This document shows positions 61,968 to 64,000 of a stretch of DNA of 64,000 nucleotides, in pieces. The notes under the pieces are model-generated. The model was not told the DNA's origin. It saw nothing but the letters and a program-made list of their open reading frames with translations, and ran no database searches. The first letter of the stretch is position 1; the number at the start of each line of letters is the position of its first letter. Source of the DNA: Sphingobacterium hungaricum (GTDB lineage: Bacteria > Bacteroidota > Bacteroidia > Sphingobacteriales > Sphingobacteriaceae); contig NZ_MU158698.1 of assembly GCF_015210005.1 (NCBI RefSeq), positions 62,001-126,000 of the forward strand, given 5' to 3'. The position numbers and the translations under genes are program-made.

Positions 61968-62591
61968 ATGAGCTATAAAAAAATAATACTCATCCTGTTC
62001 GTTCCGTTTTTATTACAAGTTATTATCGCTTGTTGTGAATGTGAAAACACATTAAGAACGTTAAACTTTACCAATAAAAGCATCTTATTAGACAACCTAG
62101 ATCATAGCGGGAGCGAAATCAAATTTAGTGCAACTAATACAGTAGTTAAAGAAGCCTATGGAATCTACGTGCGTGTATTGCGTGAAGAAGTTTCATTTTA
62201 CGACCCAATAAAATCGCTATCTCTTCAAGGCGCTTACGCATGCAGCTGTGTTGAAGATATTCGATATCTGCCGAAAGAAAATGTAACTTCCGTTCAAGTG
62301 CTAACTTTACGCGATTTTGATACAAATCATCCAACAAATTCAGATGTAACTTCGCTTTTTAAAGCATTTGAACAAGGTAACGCCCACTACGAAATTAAAT
62401 ATACGCCCATTGTTGATTACTTTGACCTTCTCAATAAAACACATTACAATTATGGCGTTGAAGGAATTTCATTTGATATCTTTTTATTAACTCCTCCAAG
62501 CGTTGCTAGCAGCCAGCAGTTTATGGTTCGAATGACCTTATCCGATGGAAGAATAATCGAGGGAGTTACACCTTTAGTTGAATTGATTTAA
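61968..62591 (+). CDS. Hypothetical lipoprotein (DUF5034-like)
   Basis: A 207-residue exported lipoprotein. The signal sequence ends in LLQVIIAC followed by CECE, so Cys22 is the likely lipidation site and three further Cys follow closely. The mature part has segments RTLNFTNKSILLDNL and AYACSCVEDIRYLP, consistent with DUF5034-type proteins of Bacteroidota; the role is unknown. Its stop overlaps the start of the next gene by one base (TAATG), so both are co-translated. Confidence 0.72.
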   Translation: MSYKKIILILFVPFLLQVIIACCECENTLRTLNFTNKSILLDNLDHSGSEIKFSATNTVVKEAYGIYVRVLREEVSFYDPIKSLSLQGAYACSCVEDIRYLPKENVTSVQVLTLRDFDTNHPTNSDVTSLFKAFEQGNAHYEIKYTPIVDYFDLLNKTHYNYGVEGISFDIFLLTPPSVASSQQFMVRMTLSDGRIIEGVTPLVELI

Positions 62592-63388
62592 TGAAAATAG
62601 GACTAGTTCTTATTCTATTTATTACTGCTGTTGTAAATAGAAGCATTGCGCAAGATTATTTTAGTTATCGGTCGTCTTTACACTTGAAGCAAAGTGTCGG
62701 AATAAACCTTCCAATTACCAAATTATTGAAAGGCATACCTACTGATCGATTGATTCATCATAGCGATTTATCAGATTATGTCCAAGCCTTATCAGCGACA
62801 TATTTCTGGAACAAAAGATGGGGTGCAACTATTAGTTTCCAAGTTGTGAGCGAAAATGATTACGAAGACCCAGATCGATTTAATCAATCGATTATCGAGG
62901 AGTTTGAAAAAAATTACTACATCACCATTGATGCGATTTCAAATTCCAGGAATTTCTATCCCTCAGGCGGTGATTTCAATCAGATCAGTATGGGCGTGAC
63001 TTATCGTATAGAGAAAAATAGATTATTTGTTTATCCCAAATTATCGGCTATATTTAATTCTATACAGACCGAGTCAAAAAACATCAATTTAAAAGAAAAA
63101 AATTCCAACAACATCCTAACTGTAAATTATGATTGCGGTAAAAAAGTTTCTAATTACCTTTCTGTCTCTCCAGGTGCCATTTTTGGATATAAAATAACAA
63201 AATGGCTGTATGCCACAGCCGATGTTCAATTTGCATACAGTAAACCGAATCTTGTGTATACAAAAACGACTACAAATGTAGTTACGAATGCCGTAAACAA
63301 GGAAGAGATACGGTATGACCAGTCTTTGGTCGGATTTAGCGTTGGTGCTGGTTTGACCTTCGCCTTATTTCATCGAAAAATGAACTAG
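62591..63388 (+). CDS. Probable outer-membrane beta-barrel protein
   Basis: A 265-residue exported protein with signal MKIGLVLILFITAVVNRSIAQ. Mature segments alternate aromatic and polar residues as in beta-barrels (LSATYFWNKRWGATISFQVVSEN, ISMGVTYRIEKNRLFVYPKLSAIF, LSVSPGAIFGYKITKWLYATADVQFAYS, SLVGFSVGAGLTFALFHRKMN). No named family. It is translationally coupled to the lipoprotein gene upstream, a common pair in Bacteroidota. Its stop is interlocked with the stop of the convergent methyltransferase gene (shared CTAG). Confidence 0.72.
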   Translation: MKIGLVLILFITAVVNRSIAQDYFSYRSSLHLKQSVGINLPITKLLKGIPTDRLIHHSDLSDYVQALSATYFWNKRWGATISFQVVSENDYEDPDRFNQSIIEEFEKNYYITIDAISNSRNFYPSGGDFNQISMGVTYRIEKNRLFVYPKLSAIFNSIQTESKNINLKEKNSNNILTVNYDCGKKVSNYLSVSPGAIFGYKITKWLYATADVQFAYSKPNLVYTKTTTNVVTNAVNKEEIRYDQSLVGFSVGAGLTFALFHRKMN

Positions 63389-64000
63389 TTGATGATCTTT
63401 TCCAAATAATGATTGTTGACACCAAAGAATGATTTTATGTCTTGCAATTTATTGAGAATTTCTTCTTGCTTTTTAGAAGAAATTTCTTTTTTCGTTGCCA
63501 CGATCATCACGTTTTTAGGTGTGTGCGCATCTGAAATAAATTGCTGTACTTTTGTTTGGTATCCAAAATATTCCAAGATTAACGATCGAATCGCATCCGT
63601 CAGCATTTCTGCATGACGCTCTAAAAATATGCCATGTTTGGTCATGAAATCTAAAGGATTAGCCGTTTTACTTGCTTCTAATTCCCGACGGATTTGCTTG
63701 TGGCAACAAGGAGCAACAACGATTAAGGAAGCATTATTTTGTATGCCTTTGGCAATGGCGTCATCTGTCGCTGTATCGCAAGCGTGCAATGCAATCAGCA
63801 CATCGATATCATCGCTCGGCTGAAAACCTTCGATTGTACCTTCTTCAAATTTTAAATCCGAAAATTCTGAATCTTGTGCAATCTGATTGCATAAATCAAC
63901 TAAATCTTTTCTAAATTCAATTCCCTTAACTTCAATCTCACGCTTTAACTTGTTTTGCAAATAATCATAGAGAGCAAAGGTCAAATAGCCTTTTCCAGCG
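63385..64000 (-). CDS. SAM-dependent methyltransferase (METTL25-like), C-terminal part
   Basis: The C-terminal ~204 residues of a methyltransferase; the frame is open to the right edge of the window, so the N-terminus is missing. The SAM motif I ends at the edge as AGKGYLTFALYDYL. A block with DDIDVLIALHACDTATDDAIAKGIQNNASLIVVAPCCHKQIRREL holds the family's DxHACD and PCCH motifs, followed by HGIFLERHAEMLTDAIRSLILEYFGY. This is like the methyltransferase domain of METTL25/RRNAD1 and the Methyltransf_32 family. Substrate unknown, possibly RNA. It is convergent with the barrel gene, four bases overlapping at CTAG. Confidence 0.88.
   Translation of the reverse strand, partial: AGKGYLTFALYDYLQNKLKREIEVKGIEFRKDLVDLCNQIAQDSEFSDLKFEEGTIEGFQPSDDIDVLIALHACDTATDDAIAKGIQNNASLIVVAPCCHKQIRRELEASKTANPLDFMTKHGIFLERHAEMLTDAIRSLILEYFGYQTKVQQFISDAHTPKNVMIVATKKEISSKKQEEILNKLQDIKSFFGVNNHYLEKIIN

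Overview
The window looks like chromosomal DNA of a Bacteroidota bacterium, most likely Sphingobacteriaceae (Sphingobacterium/Pedobacter-like). Supporting signs are moderate-to-low GC, many Sec lipoproteins with an early Cys, A-rich translation starts without strong Shine-Dalgarno sequences, and two tRNA genes preceded by exact TTTG-N19-TAnnTTTG promoters, the Bacteroidota primary-sigma form. Family content also fits: a long PurF-like amidotransferase, TIGR02757, a mitochondrial-type aconitase, and an alpha-E/ATP-grasp/transglutaminase cluster. No rRNA, CRISPR array, insertion sequence, integrase or phage structural gene was seen.

Layout. 0-5.9 kb: the end of a GH15 glucoamylase-like gene, a PurF-like amidotransferase, a lipocalin-like protein, a JmjC/cupin_8 plus YchJ pair, and an MFS exporter. 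6-12.5 kb: a PQQ-type sugar dehydrogenase lipoprotein, a 5'-nucleotidase split into two genes in reversed domain order, a second MFS exporter and an ABC-F ATPase. 12.7-19.3 kb: small accessory genes, including a Crp/Fnr regulator next to an SMR efflux gene with a perfect 16-bp palindrome between them, and a frameshifted lipoprotein gene. 19.3-24.7 kb: core genes for aconitase, ribulose-phosphate epimerase and a 7TM-HD (PgpH-like) phosphodiesterase, followed by tRNA-Ser(GCT).

25.0-29.3 kb is a visibly AT-rich accessory island directly after tRNA-Ser. It holds a stand-alone WYL-like protein, a KTSC-like protein, a large ABC-type ATPase with an unusual P-loop, and a protein with PD-(D/E)XK nuclease residues, all tightly spaced. 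This is the best candidate in the window for an undescribed system, probably phage defence, and the function is inferred.

29.4-42.8 kb: a DUF695 protein and an acetyltransferase, then the conserved trio circularly permuted ATP-grasp / alpha-E / transglutaminase (the last ending in eight glutamines). An esterase, an S41 peptidase and a DUF2200 protein follow, then a membrane-anchored AraC regulator upstream of two exported proteins, and an amino-acid permease. 42.9-47.3 kb: one compact seven-gene operon (cupin, exported PPC domain, VOC, Tat-exported aldo/keto reductase, beta-hydroxyacid dehydrogenase, ABM monooxygenase, lipoprotein), probably dealing with a reactive carbonyl or quinone compound. 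47.4-55.9 kb: a DUF421 protein with a zinc-ribbon-like tail, a thioredoxin-like lipoprotein, gap, an acetyltransferase, an adk-obgE-TIGR02757 operon, tRNA-Arg(ACG), a hydrolase, a patatin, and a TetR/nitroreductase pair. 56-64 kb: a GH130 phosphorylase convergent with a GT4-toroid glycosyltransferase through a symmetric terminator that carries both stop codons, a sugar O-acetyltransferase, a 47-residue membrane protein, a YiiX-like hydrolase with a YkvA protein, two exported unknowns, and a methyltransferase running off the end.
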